A stretch of DNA of 64,000 nt from DATKJS01 sp050015275. GTDB taxonomy: Bacteria > Acidobacteriota > Aminicenantia > Aminicenantales > Saccharicenantaceae. The translations under genes and the position numbers were made by a program. This document shows positions 50,772-60,012 of this stretch, in pieces (the stretch's first letter is position 1; each line of letters starts with the position of its first letter). The stretch spans positions 62,001 through 126,000 of the forward strand of contig JBEKBS010000002.1 of the NCBI GenBank assembly GCA_050015275.1, written 5' to 3'. The notes under the pieces are model-generated. The model was given only the letters and a program-made list of their open reading frames with translations, ran no database searches and was not told the origin of the DNA.

Positions 50772-53270
50772 ATGCCCGTGAAAGGAGACCGGACAGTGGC
50801 TGCCCACGCCTTCAGAGTCCATCCATTGAAACGGTGTTTCGCCTTCACCGCCGCCGCAGCGCTGCTCGGCGCGGCCCTGCTCGCTTCGGCGCCGGAAGAG
50901 GCCCGGGGCGCCCAGGACCCGGCGGCCATTCTCTGGTCCACGCACCCGGCGGACAAGTGGGAGAACGCCTACCCCGTCGGCAACGGCCGCCTCGGAGCCA
51001 TGGTCTTCGGGAAGACCGATGAGGAGCAGGTCCAGATCAACGAGGACACCTATTGGTCCGGCGGCCCCTATTCCACGGTGGTCAAGTCGGGGGCCGGGGT
51101 TTTGCCCGAGATCCAGAAGCTCGTCTTCGAGGGGAATTACAAGATGGCCCACATCCTGTTCGGCCGGAACCTCATGGGCTACCCGGTCGAGCAGATGAAG
51201 TATCAGGCTCTGGCGAATCTGGTCATGAACTTCGGCAACACGAGTCCGGCGGCGAATTATCGCCACGAGCTCGACCTGGACACGGCGGTCGTGACCACAA
51301 GTTATGATCGGAACGGCGTCGGGTTCGTCCGGGAGGTCTTTGCGAGCCCCGTTGACCAGGTCATCGCCGTCCGGCTCACGGCCGACCGGCCCGGCTCGAT
51401 CTCCTTCGCTGCTCAACTCCGGGGCTTCCGGAACGAGACCCATTCCAACTACGCGACCGATTATTTCCGGATGGACGGGGACGGGCCCGACGGGCTCGTC
51501 CTCCGCGGGAAGTCCGCGGACTATATGGGGGTCGAGGGGAAACTCCGCTACGAAGCGCGGCTGAAGGCCGTCGTCGAGGGTGGAGCTGTGAGCGTTGTCT
51601 GGGACGAGCTCGTTGTGAAGAACGCCGATGCCGTGACCCTGCTCATCGCGGCGGCCACGAACTTCGTCGACTACAAGGACGTCGGCGGCGACCCCGCGGC
51701 GCGAGTGGATGCGGTGATGAAGGCGGTCGACGGCAAGACATTCGGTGCGCTCAAGGCGGCCCACGTCAAAGAGCATCAAAGACTTTTCCGCCGGGCGACG
51801 TTAAGCCTGACGGCGACCCCGAATTCGGCCCTTCCGACGGACGAACGACTGAAAAACTTTGATGGGACGAACGACCCGGCGCTCGCGGCCCTGGTCTTTC
51901 AGTTCGGCCGCTACCTCCTCATCTCCTCGTCGCGTCCCGGCACCCAGCCGGCCAACCTCCAGGGCATCTGGAACAAGGACCAGAATCCCATGTGGGATTC
52001 CAAGTACACGACGAACATCAACGCGGAGATGAACTACTGGCCGGCCGAGGTCGGCAACCTGAGCGAATGCGCCGAACCCCTGTTCAGGATGATCCGGGAG
52101 CTCACCGACCAGGGAAGCCAGGTGGCCCGCGAGCACTACGGGGCCCGCGGCTGGGTCTTCCATCAGAACACGGACATCTGGCGCGTGGCCGCGCCGATGG
52201 ACGGCCCAAGCTGGGGCACCTTCACGACGGGCGGGGCCTGGCTTTGCACTCACCTCTGGGAGCATTACCTGTTCACCGGCGATAAGGAATTCTTGAGAGA
52301 GTCTTACCCGGTCATGAAGGGGAGCGCCGAGTTCTTTCTCGATTTCCTGGTCCCCCATCCGAAATACGGCTGGCTGGTGACCAACCCGTCGACCTCTCCC
52401 GAGAATTTCCCGGCCGTCCCCGGCCAGGTCCCGTTTTTCGACGAGATCACGATGTTCAAGACGACGACGACCATTTGCGCCGGCTCGACGATCGATATGC
52501 AGATCCTGAACGATCTGTTCGGGGATGTGGCCCGGGCGGCCGATGTCCTCGGCGTGGACCGTGATTTCAGGGCGAAGGTCCTGGCGGCGAAGGCCAGACT
52601 GGCCCCGATGCAGATCGGCCGGAAGGGGAACCTCCAAGAGTGGCTCGAGGACTGGGACGAGACGGAAAAGAGCCATCGCCATATCTCCGGCCTCTGGGGC
52701 CTTTTCCCCGGCCACCAGATTTCCGTCCGGCGGACGCCGAGGTTCGCCGAGGGGAGCCGGGTGGTCCTGGAACAGCGCGGCCTTCCCGGGAACGGCTGGT
52801 CCTCGGCCTGGAAGGCGGCCTGCTGGGCCCGGCTCGGGAACGGTGCCAAGGCCATGGAGAACTTCGCTTTCGCCATGCGCCATTACACGACCCAGAGCCT
52901 GTTCTCGATCTGCTCCGGGGCCATGCAGGTGGACGGCTCTTTCGGCATGGCAGCGGCCGTCGCCGAGATGCTCCTTCAGTCGAGCGAGCACGAGCTCGAT
53001 TTACTCCCGGCTTTGCCGGGATCCTGGACGGACGGAAAGGTCAATAGCCTTTGCGCCCGCGGCGGGTTCGAAGTCGGCCTCCGGTGGGAGGCGGGCAGGC
53101 TTGTCGAGGCAAGGATCTTTTCAAAGCTCGGGGGGCCCTGCCGGGTAAGGACGAACGTCCCTGTCACCGTCCTTGCGGGCGTGAAGGACGTCCGGAGCTC
53201 GACGCCCGAGACCGGGGTGGTCGAGTTCAGGACCGAGCCCGGGCAGACCTATATCCTGAGGGCTCGTTGA
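50772..53270 (+). CDS. GH95 alpha-L-fucosidase (or alpha-L-galactosidase), exported
   Basis: An 832-residue inverting glycosidase with a signal peptide (FAFTAAAALLGAALLASAPEEARG). GH95 landmarks are WENAYPVGNGRLGAMVFG, INEDTYWSGGP, N415 and N417 in TNINAEMNYWPAE, general acid E544 in NPSTSPEN, and D721 in MQVDGSFGMAAAVAEML, matching N421, N423, E566 and D766 of Bifidobacterium AfcA. It would release terminal L-fucose or L-galactose from xyloglucan, arabinogalactan or mucin-type glycans. The ATG at 50772 is preceded by GGAGGTGCGGG. It is probably expressed with the UroD-like gene, 34 bases upstream. Confidence 0.93.
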   Translation: MPVKGDRTVAAHAFRVHPLKRCFAFTAAAALLGAALLASAPEEARGAQDPAAILWSTHPADKWENAYPVGNGRLGAMVFGKTDEEQVQINEDTYWSGGPYSTVVKSGAGVLPEIQKLVFEGNYKMAHILFGRNLMGYPVEQMKYQALANLVMNFGNTSPAANYRHELDLDTAVVTTSYDRNGVGFVREVFASPVDQVIAVRLTADRPGSISFAAQLRGFRNETHSNYATDYFRMDGDGPDGLVLRGKSADYMGVEGKLRYEARLKAVVEGGAVSVVWDELVVKNADAVTLLIAAATNFVDYKDVGGDPAARVDAVMKAVDGKTFGALKAAHVKEHQRLFRRATLSLTATPNSALPTDERLKNFDGTNDPALAALVFQFGRYLLISSSRPGTQPANLQGIWNKDQNPMWDSKYTTNINAEMNYWPAEVGNLSECAEPLFRMIRELTDQGSQVAREHYGARGWVFHQNTDIWRVAAPMDGPSWGTFTTGGAWLCTHLWEHYLFTGDKEFLRESYPVMKGSAEFFLDFLVPHPKYGWLVTNPSTSPENFPAVPGQVPFFDEITMFKTTTTICAGSTIDMQILNDLFGDVARAADVLGVDRDFRAKVLAAKARLAPMQIGRKGNLQEWLEDWDETEKSHRHISGLWGLFPGHQISVRRTPRFAEGSRVVLEQRGLPGNGWSSAWKAACWARLGNGAKAMENFAFAMRHYTTQSLFSICSGAMQVDGSFGMAAAVAEMLLQSSEHELDLLPALPGSWTDGKVNSLCARGGFEVGLRWEAGRLVEARIFSKLGGPCRVRTNVPVTVLAGVKDVRSSTPETGVVEFRTEPGQTYILRAR

Positions 53271-53401
53271 GAATCCCTGAAGCGGCCGGTCCCCCCCCGT
53301 TGGATGACGGCATTGGGGATGGCATTTTCGAGACGGCGAACCGCCCATCCGGGATGTCCCGGCGGGCGGCCTGAAGATCAAAGAGAAGGAGGCCGATTCC
53401 G

Positions 53402-55675
53402 ATGAAAACCCGTTTGACGCTGGTCGTTTGGATCATCCTGGCGATCGTCCTGTCCGTGCCCGCGGTTTCCACCGCCCAGGAAAAGCCCGCGGACCCTGTT
53501 CTGACCCTCGAACGCATCTTCGGCTCCCGCGAGTTTACCGCCGAGAGATTCGGCCCGGCCCGCTGGATGCGGGACGGCGAATCTTACACGACCCTGGAGC
53601 CGAGCGCCGAAATCAAGGGGAGCCGCGATCTCGTGCTCTACAAGGCCGAGACGGGGAAGCGTGAGGTCCTCGTTCCGGCGGCCAAACTCGTGCCGCCCGG
53701 CGCGTCCGAGCCCCTCGCCATCGAGAACTACGACTGGTCGCCCGACGGGAAGGTCCTCATCATCTTCACGAATTCCCAGCGTGTATGGAGGCAGAATACA
53801 CGGGGTGATTTCTGGACGTATGACCTCCCCTCAGGCTGCCTCCATAAGCTCGGCGCCGTCTTCGAGCCTTCGACGCTGATGTTCGCCAAGCTCTCGCCCG
53901 ACGGCCGCCTGGCCGCTTACGTCATGCATAACAATATCTACGCCGAGGACCTGTCCACGGGAAATGTCCGGCAATTGACGTTCGACGGCAATGACGAGAC
54001 CATCAACGGGACCTCGGACTGGGTCAACGAGGAGGAGTTCGACATCCGCGACGGCTTCCGCTGGAGCCCCGACGGCCGGGCCATCGCCTTCTGGCAATTC
54101 GACACGCGCGGCGTTCCTGTCTTCTCGATGATCAACAACACGGACGCCCTCTATCCCCGGGTCATCAGTTTCAAACACCCTAAGCCGGGCGAGATAAACT
54201 CGGCCGTCCGCGTCGGCGTCGTTCCTGTCTCCGGCGGTTACCCCGTCTGGATGAAGGCCCCCGGCGACCCGCGGGAGTGGTACATCCCGCGACTCGAATG
54301 GGCCGGAAACCCGAAGGAGGTCGTTTTCGAATACCTCAACCGGCGGCAGAACAGGAACGAGGTCATCATCGGCGACGCCGCAACCGGGGAGCTCCGGACG
54401 ATCTTCACGGACAGCGACGAGACGTGGGTCGAGATCATGACCGACTTCGTCTGGCTCCGGGGCGGCCAGGGACTGCTCTGGCTGAGCGAGCGCGACGGCT
54501 GGAAGCACGCCTACGAGGTTTCGCGCAACGGCCCGGGGGTCAGGCTCCTGACGCCGGGCGATTATGATGTCATGAGCATCGACGCGGTCGATGAAAAGGG
54601 CGGCTGGCTCTACATCACGGCGTCTCCGGAAGACCCGACCAAGCGGTTCATCTACCGCGTCCGGATGGACGGCAAGAGCAAGCCCGAGCTCGTCGGCCCG
54701 GCGGATCAAGGCGGCGTCCACCGGCTCGATGCATCCCCGTCAGCGCAGTGGGCGTTCCACAGTCATTCCGGGCTCGACACGCCGCCCGTGACCGAGCTCG
54801 TTCGCCTCCCCAAAGGCGAGGTCGTACGGATCCTGGCGGCCAACGAAGCCCTCAAGGCCAAGGTCAAGGCCCTCAAGCGCAGACCCGTGGAATTCTTCAA
54901 GCTCGCGATCGGAGGCGGGGTCCAGGCCGACGGCTGGCGGATCCTGCCGCCGGATTTCGACCCGGCCAAGAAATATCCGCTGTTCATCTACGTCTACGGC
55001 GAGCCCGCGGGCCAGACCGTCCAGGACAGCTGGGGCGGGACCGGCTACCTCTGGCACCTGATGCTTGCCCAGCGGGGCTACATCGTCGCGAGCTTCGACA
55101 ACCACGGCACCCCGGCGCCGCGCGGCCGGGCCTGGCGGAAGAGCATCTACCGGCAGATCGGCATCCTGGCCTCGGCCGACCAGGCCGCAGCGGCCAAGGC
55201 CGCCCTCGCCGCCTGGCCTTACGCCGACCCCGACCGGGTCGGGATCTGGGGCTGGAGCGGCGGCGGATCGATGACCCTGAACGCCATGTTCCGTTACCCC
55301 GACCTGTACAAGACGGGCATCTCGGTCGCCTCGGTCCCCAACCAGCGCTTCTACGACACGATCTACCAGGAGCGGTACATGGGCCTGCCCAAGGACAACG
55401 AGGAGGGGTTCAAGAACGGCTCGCCCATCACCTTCGCCAAAGACCTGAAGGGGAACCTTCTCATCGTCCATGGCACCGGCGACGACAACGTCCATTACCA
55501 GGGATTCGAGGCGCTCGTCAACGAGCTCGTGGCCAACAACAAGAAATTCACGATGATGGCCTACCCGAACCGCTCGCACGGGATCTACGAGGGCAAGGGG
55601 ACGACGATGCACCTCTATGCGCTCTTGACCCGGTTTCTTGCTGAGAACCTCCCGCCCGGCCCCCGGCCCCGCTGA
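53402..55675 (+). CDS. dipeptidyl peptidase IV-type S9 peptidase, exported
   Basis: A 757-residue serine peptidase with a signal peptide (TLVVWIILAIVLSVPAVSTAQ). It has the DPP IV beta-propeller with the N-terminus-anchoring double Glu in DWVNEEEFDIRDGF, and an alpha/beta hydrolase domain with S619 in GWSGGGSMT, D694 in HGTGDDNVHYQ and H726 in NRSHGIYEG. DPP IV releases Xaa-Pro dipeptides from proline-rich peptides. The nucleophile elbow reads Gly-Trp-Ser-Gly-Gly-Gly rather than the usual Gly-Trp-Ser-Tyr-Gly-Gly. It follows the GH95 gene by 131 bases. Confidence 0.92.
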   Translation: MKTRLTLVVWIILAIVLSVPAVSTAQEKPADPVLTLERIFGSREFTAERFGPARWMRDGESYTTLEPSAEIKGSRDLVLYKAETGKREVLVPAAKLVPPGASEPLAIENYDWSPDGKVLIIFTNSQRVWRQNTRGDFWTYDLPSGCLHKLGAVFEPSTLMFAKLSPDGRLAAYVMHNNIYAEDLSTGNVRQLTFDGNDETINGTSDWVNEEEFDIRDGFRWSPDGRAIAFWQFDTRGVPVFSMINNTDALYPRVISFKHPKPGEINSAVRVGVVPVSGGYPVWMKAPGDPREWYIPRLEWAGNPKEVVFEYLNRRQNRNEVIIGDAATGELRTIFTDSDETWVEIMTDFVWLRGGQGLLWLSERDGWKHAYEVSRNGPGVRLLTPGDYDVMSIDAVDEKGGWLYITASPEDPTKRFIYRVRMDGKSKPELVGPADQGGVHRLDASPSAQWAFHSHSGLDTPPVTELVRLPKGEVVRILAANEALKAKVKALKRRPVEFFKLAIGGGVQADGWRILPPDFDPAKKYPLFIYVYGEPAGQTVQDSWGGTGYLWHLMLAQRGYIVASFDNHGTPAPRGRAWRKSIYRQIGILASADQAAAAKAALAAWPYADPDRVGIWGWSGGGSMTLNAMFRYPDLYKTGISVASVPNQRFYDTIYQERYMGLPKDNEEGFKNGSPITFAKDLKGNLLIVHGTGDDNVHYQGFEALVNELVANNKKFTMMAYPNRSHGIYEGKGTTMHLYALLTRFLAENLPPGPRPR

Positions 55676-55747
55676 GATGTGCGGGCTTTCTCACTTTGTC
55701 CGGGACCGGGAAACCTGTTAGAGTAGGGCTGGGACGGGAGATCGGTC

Positions 55748-57457
55748 ATGAATCTGATCCGGCGCCGGGGAAAACCTGACCGGGCGACGCCGCCCGGCAG
55801 CCTCTCCGCACAAACTCTCAGCCTCGGACCGCTCCAGGAGCGCCTGGAGGAACGGATCCGGGCCTGGGAAAAATCCCGCTTCGGACGCCGCCTTTGGGCC
55901 AAGGACGCGTCCCTCTGGACGCCCGGCCCGGCGACGGAGATCATCCATCGTTTGGGATGGCTGGACCTGCCCGAGATTATGGGGACCCGGATCGCCGCGT
56001 TCAGCGGATTCGCCGAAGAGATCAAGGCCGAAGGGTTCACCCACGCCGTCCTGCTGGGGATGGGCGGTTCGAGCCTGGCTCCCGAGGTCTTCCAGAAGAC
56101 GTTCGGCAGCGCGCCCGGATATCCGGAACTCGTCGTCCTCGACAGTACCCACCCAGCGGCGGTTGCCGCCGTCGAACGGAAGGCCGACCTCCCGCGGACG
56201 CTTTTCATTGTCTCGAGCAAGTCGGGGACGACGGTCGAGCCGCTCTCTTTCTTCCGCTATTTCTGGCATCGGATGAGCCAGGTCACGGACCCGCCGGGGC
56301 GCCATTTCATAGCCATCACCGACCCGGGGACGCCCCTAGCGGCCCTGGCCAGGGACAGGAATTTCCGCCGCGTCTTCGAGGCCGACCCCGATGTCGGAGG
56401 CCGTTTCTCGGCGCTGACCGAATTCGGATTGGTCCCCGCGGCCCTCATCGGCCTGGACGTTCGCCGGCTCCTCGCGAGGGCCTGGGCCGAGGCCGGAGAC
56501 AATGGGCCTCGAGTCCCCGAAAGGGAAGCGCCGGGCCTCCTTCTCGGCGCCGCCTTGGGGGAAACCGCCGGCCTCAGGAACAAGCTGACGGTCCTGACCT
56601 CGCCTTCGCTCGGGAGCTTCCCCGATTGGCTCGAACAGCTCGTCGCCGAGAGCACGGGCAAGGACGGCAAGGGGATCGTGCCCGTCACCGGCGAACCAGT
56701 CCTCCCGGCCGGGCTCTATGGCCGGGACAGGACCTTTGTTTCGCTCGCCCTTGACGGCGACCAGGCCCGGGGAACCGAAGAACTCGAGGAGTCTTTGGCC
56801 CGGGCGGGCCATCCTGTCATCCGGATCCGGCTCGATGACGCCTACTCGCTCGGCCGGGAGATCTTTCGCTGGGAGATCGCCGTCGCCGCCGCGGGAGCCG
56901 CCCTCGGGATCCAGCCCTTCGACCAGCCGGATGTGGAGCTGGCCAAGGACCTCGCGAGGAAGGCGATGGCCCGGAGCGGTGGGCAAGACCCGAAGTCATC
57001 GGAGCCCGGGGATGCCGCGTCGACGGACGGCCCGGCCGCGCTCCAGGCGGCTTTCGACCGGTGGCTGGCCCAGGCCAGGCCCGAGGATTATATCGCCCTC
57101 CAAGCCTACCTCGCTCCTGAGGCTGAAACGGGCCGGGCGCTCGAGGACCTCCGCTTCGGCCTGCTGAAAAAGACGGGGCTGGCGACCACTTTTGGCTACG
57201 GGCCGCGGTTCCTCCATTCGACGGGGCAGCTCCACAAGGGCGGCCCCGACGAGGTCCTGGTCCTCCAGCTCGTCGACGAGCCGCGCGGAGACCTGGCCGT
57301 TCCCGAAACGGACTTCACGTTCGGCGCCCTGATCAGGGCCCAGGCCCTCGGGGATTATCAGGCCCTCAGGCAGCGGGGGCGGCGGGTCCTCCGGGTGGAC
57401 CTCAAAAGCGATCCTGCCGGCGGGATCGGGCTTCTCAGAAAGTGGGCCGGGGCCTGA
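55748..57457 (+). CDS. pgi: glucose-6-phosphate isomerase (Tal-Pgi C-terminal type, stand-alone)
   Basis: A 569-residue phosphoglucose isomerase that interconverts glucose 6-phosphate and fructose 6-phosphate. The SIS folds are seen in AVLLGMGGSSLAPEV and FIVSSKSGTTVEPLSFFRYF; the catalytic region includes VAESTGKDGKGIVPV and FGYGPRFLHSTGQLHKGGP. The sequence resembles the isomerase half of bifunctional transaldolase/PGI proteins, yet the transaldolase half is absent: the N-terminal 40 residues are short and unrelated. An Ala/Ser/Asp-rich linker lies near residues 415-435. It connects pentose-phosphate and glycolytic flow. Upstream spacing of 72 bases leaves its own promoter possible. Confidence 0.88.
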   Translation: MNLIRRRGKPDRATPPGSLSAQTLSLGPLQERLEERIRAWEKSRFGRRLWAKDASLWTPGPATEIIHRLGWLDLPEIMGTRIAAFSGFAEEIKAEGFTHAVLLGMGGSSLAPEVFQKTFGSAPGYPELVVLDSTHPAAVAAVERKADLPRTLFIVSSKSGTTVEPLSFFRYFWHRMSQVTDPPGRHFIAITDPGTPLAALARDRNFRRVFEADPDVGGRFSALTEFGLVPAALIGLDVRRLLARAWAEAGDNGPRVPEREAPGLLLGAALGETAGLRNKLTVLTSPSLGSFPDWLEQLVAESTGKDGKGIVPVTGEPVLPAGLYGRDRTFVSLALDGDQARGTEELEESLARAGHPVIRIRLDDAYSLGREIFRWEIAVAAAGAALGIQPFDQPDVELAKDLARKAMARSGGQDPKSSEPGDAASTDGPAALQAAFDRWLAQARPEDYIALQAYLAPEAETGRALEDLRFGLLKKTGLATTFGYGPRFLHSTGQLHKGGPDEVLVLQLVDEPRGDLAVPETDFTFGALIRAQALGDYQALRQRGRRVLRVDLKSDPAGGIGLLRKWAGA

Positions 57458-57527
57458 CCGAAGGGGGGGTGTTTTCCGGAGAGGTCCCCCGGACCCGAAC
57501 CCGCAGGAACGACTTCGAAGACGCACC

Positions 57528-57557
57528 TTGGAGCAGCGCCCCCTTGTTTGCTATAAT
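57528..57557 (+). promoter_or_regulatory. promoter implying a leaderless lipase mRNA
   Basis: TTGGAG (57528-57533), 18-base spacer and perfect TATAAT (57552-57557). The expected start, 7 bases after the -10 box, coincides with the ATG at 57564. No Shine-Dalgarno sequence is present. Confidence 0.5.
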
Positions 57558-57563
57558 CCCGCC

Positions 57564-58388
57564 ATGACCGAGCTCATTGGAACGGACGTCCTTTACCGGA
57601 AATGGGACGTGCTGCCTCCGGCCGCGTCCCCAAAGGCCGTCTTCCTGCTGGTCCACGGCCTCGGCGCCCACACCGCCCGCTGGGATTTCCTAGCCGGCTT
57701 CCTGGCCCGGAACGGGTTCTCCTCTTACGGCCTCGAGCTCCGGGGGTTCGGCCGGACGCCCGAGAGGCCCCGGGGGCACGTCGACTCCCTCCGCGTCTGG
57801 GAGCGGGACATCCTGAAGCTCGGCGAGACCGCGGCCGCGGAGAATCCGGGGCGCCGGATCTTCGTCCTCGGCGAGAGCGTCGGAGGGCTCGTCGCCTTCA
57901 ACCTGGCCTGCCGCTATCCCGACGCCTTTGCAGGTCTGGTCCTCATCTCCCCGGATTTCAAGAACGGCCTGAAGTTCCCCCTCTCTGCCTATCTGAAGAT
58001 AGGCGCTATGATCCCGTTCAAGCCGCGGACGACCATCGCGGTCCCCTTCACTTCGGCCATGTGCACCCGCGACACCGCTTATCAGGCCGTCATGGACCGG
58101 AATCCCGACGAATTGCGTGCCGCCAGCCTGAAATGCCTGATGAGCATCCTGGCCGAGCAGGGAAGATCCAAGCGGCTGGCGGGAGGGTTCTGCGTTCCCT
58201 CCCTCTTCCTGATCTCCGGGACCGACCTCCTGGTCGACGAGCGGGCCGGCCGGAAGCTTTTCCATAAGCTCGCGCTCAAGGACAAAACGATCCTCGAATA
58301 CCCGGAGATGCTCCATGCCCTGTCCATCGATCTCGGCCGGGAGCAGGTGTTCCGGGACATCCTCGCCTGGACCGAGAAGAGGGCTTGA
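57564..58388 (+). CDS. alpha/beta hydrolase, monoacylglycerol lipase/lysophospholipase-like
   Basis: A 274-residue cytoplasmic serine hydrolase. VFLLVHGLGAHTARWDFLA is the oxyanion loop, LGESVGGLVAFNLA the nucleophile elbow (Ser of GESVG), ISGTDLLVDERAG holds the acid and EMLHALSIDLG the His. This layout matches monoacylglycerol lipases and lysophospholipase L2. Glycerol kinase follows by one base, so the pair likely turns acylglycerols into glycerol 3-phosphate. The ATG at 57564 is not preceded by a ribosome site and lies at the expected transcription start. Confidence 0.85.
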   Translation: MTELIGTDVLYRKWDVLPPAASPKAVFLLVHGLGAHTARWDFLAGFLARNGFSSYGLELRGFGRTPERPRGHVDSLRVWERDILKLGETAAAENPGRRIFVLGESVGGLVAFNLACRYPDAFAGLVLISPDFKNGLKFPLSAYLKIGAMIPFKPRTTIAVPFTSAMCTRDTAYQAVMDRNPDELRAASLKCLMSILAEQGRSKRLAGGFCVPSLFLISGTDLLVDERAGRKLFHKLALKDKTILEYPEMLHALSIDLGREQVFRDILAWTEKRA

Positions 58389-58389
58389 G

Positions 58390-59865
58390 ATGGGCCACGT
58401 CCTGGCCATCGACCAGGGAACGACGGGCAGCCGGGCGATCGTCTACGACCGGCGGGGCCGGGAGGTCGCGGCCGCTTACGAGGAGTTCCCCCAGTATTTC
58501 CCCCGGCCCGGCTGGGTCGAGCACGACCCCGAGGAGATCTGGCGGAGCGTCGACCGGACGATCCAGAAGGTCCTCGCCCTGGTCCCCGGATCTTCGATCG
58601 CGGCCATCGGTGTCACCAACCAGAGAGAAACGGCCGTCATCTGGGACAGGAAATCGGGCCGGCCCGTCCACAACGCGATCGTTTGGCAATGCCGGAGGAC
58701 GGCCGACCGCTGCCGCGAGCTCAATAAAGACCCCGAGACGGTCGCCCTGATCCGGAAAAAGACGGGACTCCCGGTCGATGCCTATTTTTCGGCGACCAAG
58801 GCGGAGTGGATCCTCGGGCGCGAGCGCCTGAAGGCCAAGGCGAGAAGCGGCCGTCTCGCGTTCGGCAACACGGACGCCTGGGTCCTGTGGAAGCTCACCG
58901 GCGGCCGGAGCCATGCCACCGATTACACCAACGCCTCGCGGACCATGCTCTTCGACATCGACAGATTGCGGTGGGACGACGACCTTCTCTATCTCTTCGG
59001 CATCCCCGGGGCCATCCTGCCCGAAGCCCTGCCTTCGACGGGCGAGTTCGGCCGGACGGTGAAGATCGGCCGGCTCCCGGCAGGGATCCCCGTCACCGGC
59101 ATCGCCGGCGACCAGCAGGCCGCCCTCTTCGGCCAGGCCTGCTTCGAGCCGGGGATGACCAAGAACACGTACGGTACGGGCTCCTTCATCATCCTCAACA
59201 CCGGCCGTCAGCGGGTCGATTCTCGACACGGCCTGCTCACGACGCTCGCCTGCGGCCCGGAGGGAAAGGTCGCCTATGCCCTGGAGGGCTCCGTCTTCAT
59301 CGCCGGGGCGGCCATCCAGTGGCTCCGCGATGAGCTCGGCCTGCTTCGGACCTCCGACGAATCGGAGGCCATGGCCCAAGCGGCGGGGGACAACGCCGGT
59401 GTCTATTTTGTCCCGGCCTTCGTCGGGCTCGGCGCCCCCTACTGGGACGCGGAGGCGCGGGGGACGATCGTCGGGCTGACCCGCGGCGCCGGAAAGAACC
59501 ACCTGGTCCGGGCGGGCCTGGAGGCCATGGCCTATTCGACGCGCGACGTCCTGGAGACCATGAAGCTTGACTCGGGGCTCGAGGTCAGGGAGCTCCGGGT
59601 CGACGGGGGAGCGGCCGCCAACGATTTCCTCTGCCGCTTCCAGGCCGATATCCTCGGCATCCCCGTCCTCAGGCCCCGGACGGTCGAAACGACCGCGCTC
59701 GGCGCCGCCTGCCTCGCCGGCCTCGGCTCGGGCTTTTGGAGCGGCCCGGACGATATCCGGCGGTTCTGGTCCCTCGACCGGAAGTTCGCGCCCTCCATGA
59801 AAGAGGACCGGGCTCAAAGGCTCTATCAGGGCTGGCAGGCGGCCGTCCGGAAGGCCCTGGCCTGA
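58390..59865 (+). CDS. glpK: glycerol kinase
   Basis: A 491-residue FGGY kinase that phosphorylates glycerol to sn-glycerol 3-phosphate. Glycerol kinase-specific motifs are AIDQGTTGSRAIVYD, GVTNQRETAVIWDRKSGRPVHNAIVWQCRRT (shown by its ends GVTNQRET and VWQCRRT), TYGTGSFIILNTG, and RVDGGAAANDFLCRFQADI. The length equals the family norm. GAAGAGGG precedes the ATG, one base after the lipase stop, giving a tight two-gene operon. Confidence 0.95.
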   Translation: MGHVLAIDQGTTGSRAIVYDRRGREVAAAYEEFPQYFPRPGWVEHDPEEIWRSVDRTIQKVLALVPGSSIAAIGVTNQRETAVIWDRKSGRPVHNAIVWQCRRTADRCRELNKDPETVALIRKKTGLPVDAYFSATKAEWILGRERLKAKARSGRLAFGNTDAWVLWKLTGGRSHATDYTNASRTMLFDIDRLRWDDDLLYLFGIPGAILPEALPSTGEFGRTVKIGRLPAGIPVTGIAGDQQAALFGQACFEPGMTKNTYGTGSFIILNTGRQRVDSRHGLLTTLACGPEGKVAYALEGSVFIAGAAIQWLRDELGLLRTSDESEAMAQAAGDNAGVYFVPAFVGLGAPYWDAEARGTIVGLTRGAGKNHLVRAGLEAMAYSTRDVLETMKLDSGLEVRELRVDGGAAANDFLCRFQADILGIPVLRPRTVETTALGAACLAGLGSGFWSGPDDIRRFWSLDRKFAPSMKEDRAQRLYQGWQAAVRKALA

Positions 59866-60012
59866 GCCGCGGGTTTTCGTCGTCGCCGCGTGCGCCGTCC
59901 CGTCCGCGATCCGGAGAAAACCCCGCTAAGTGGCGAAATCCCTTCCTCTAGAATATAATATTGATAGATTCGCTCGATTTTCAACGGACCCGTCTTCATA
60001 AAGGAGGGGCAG

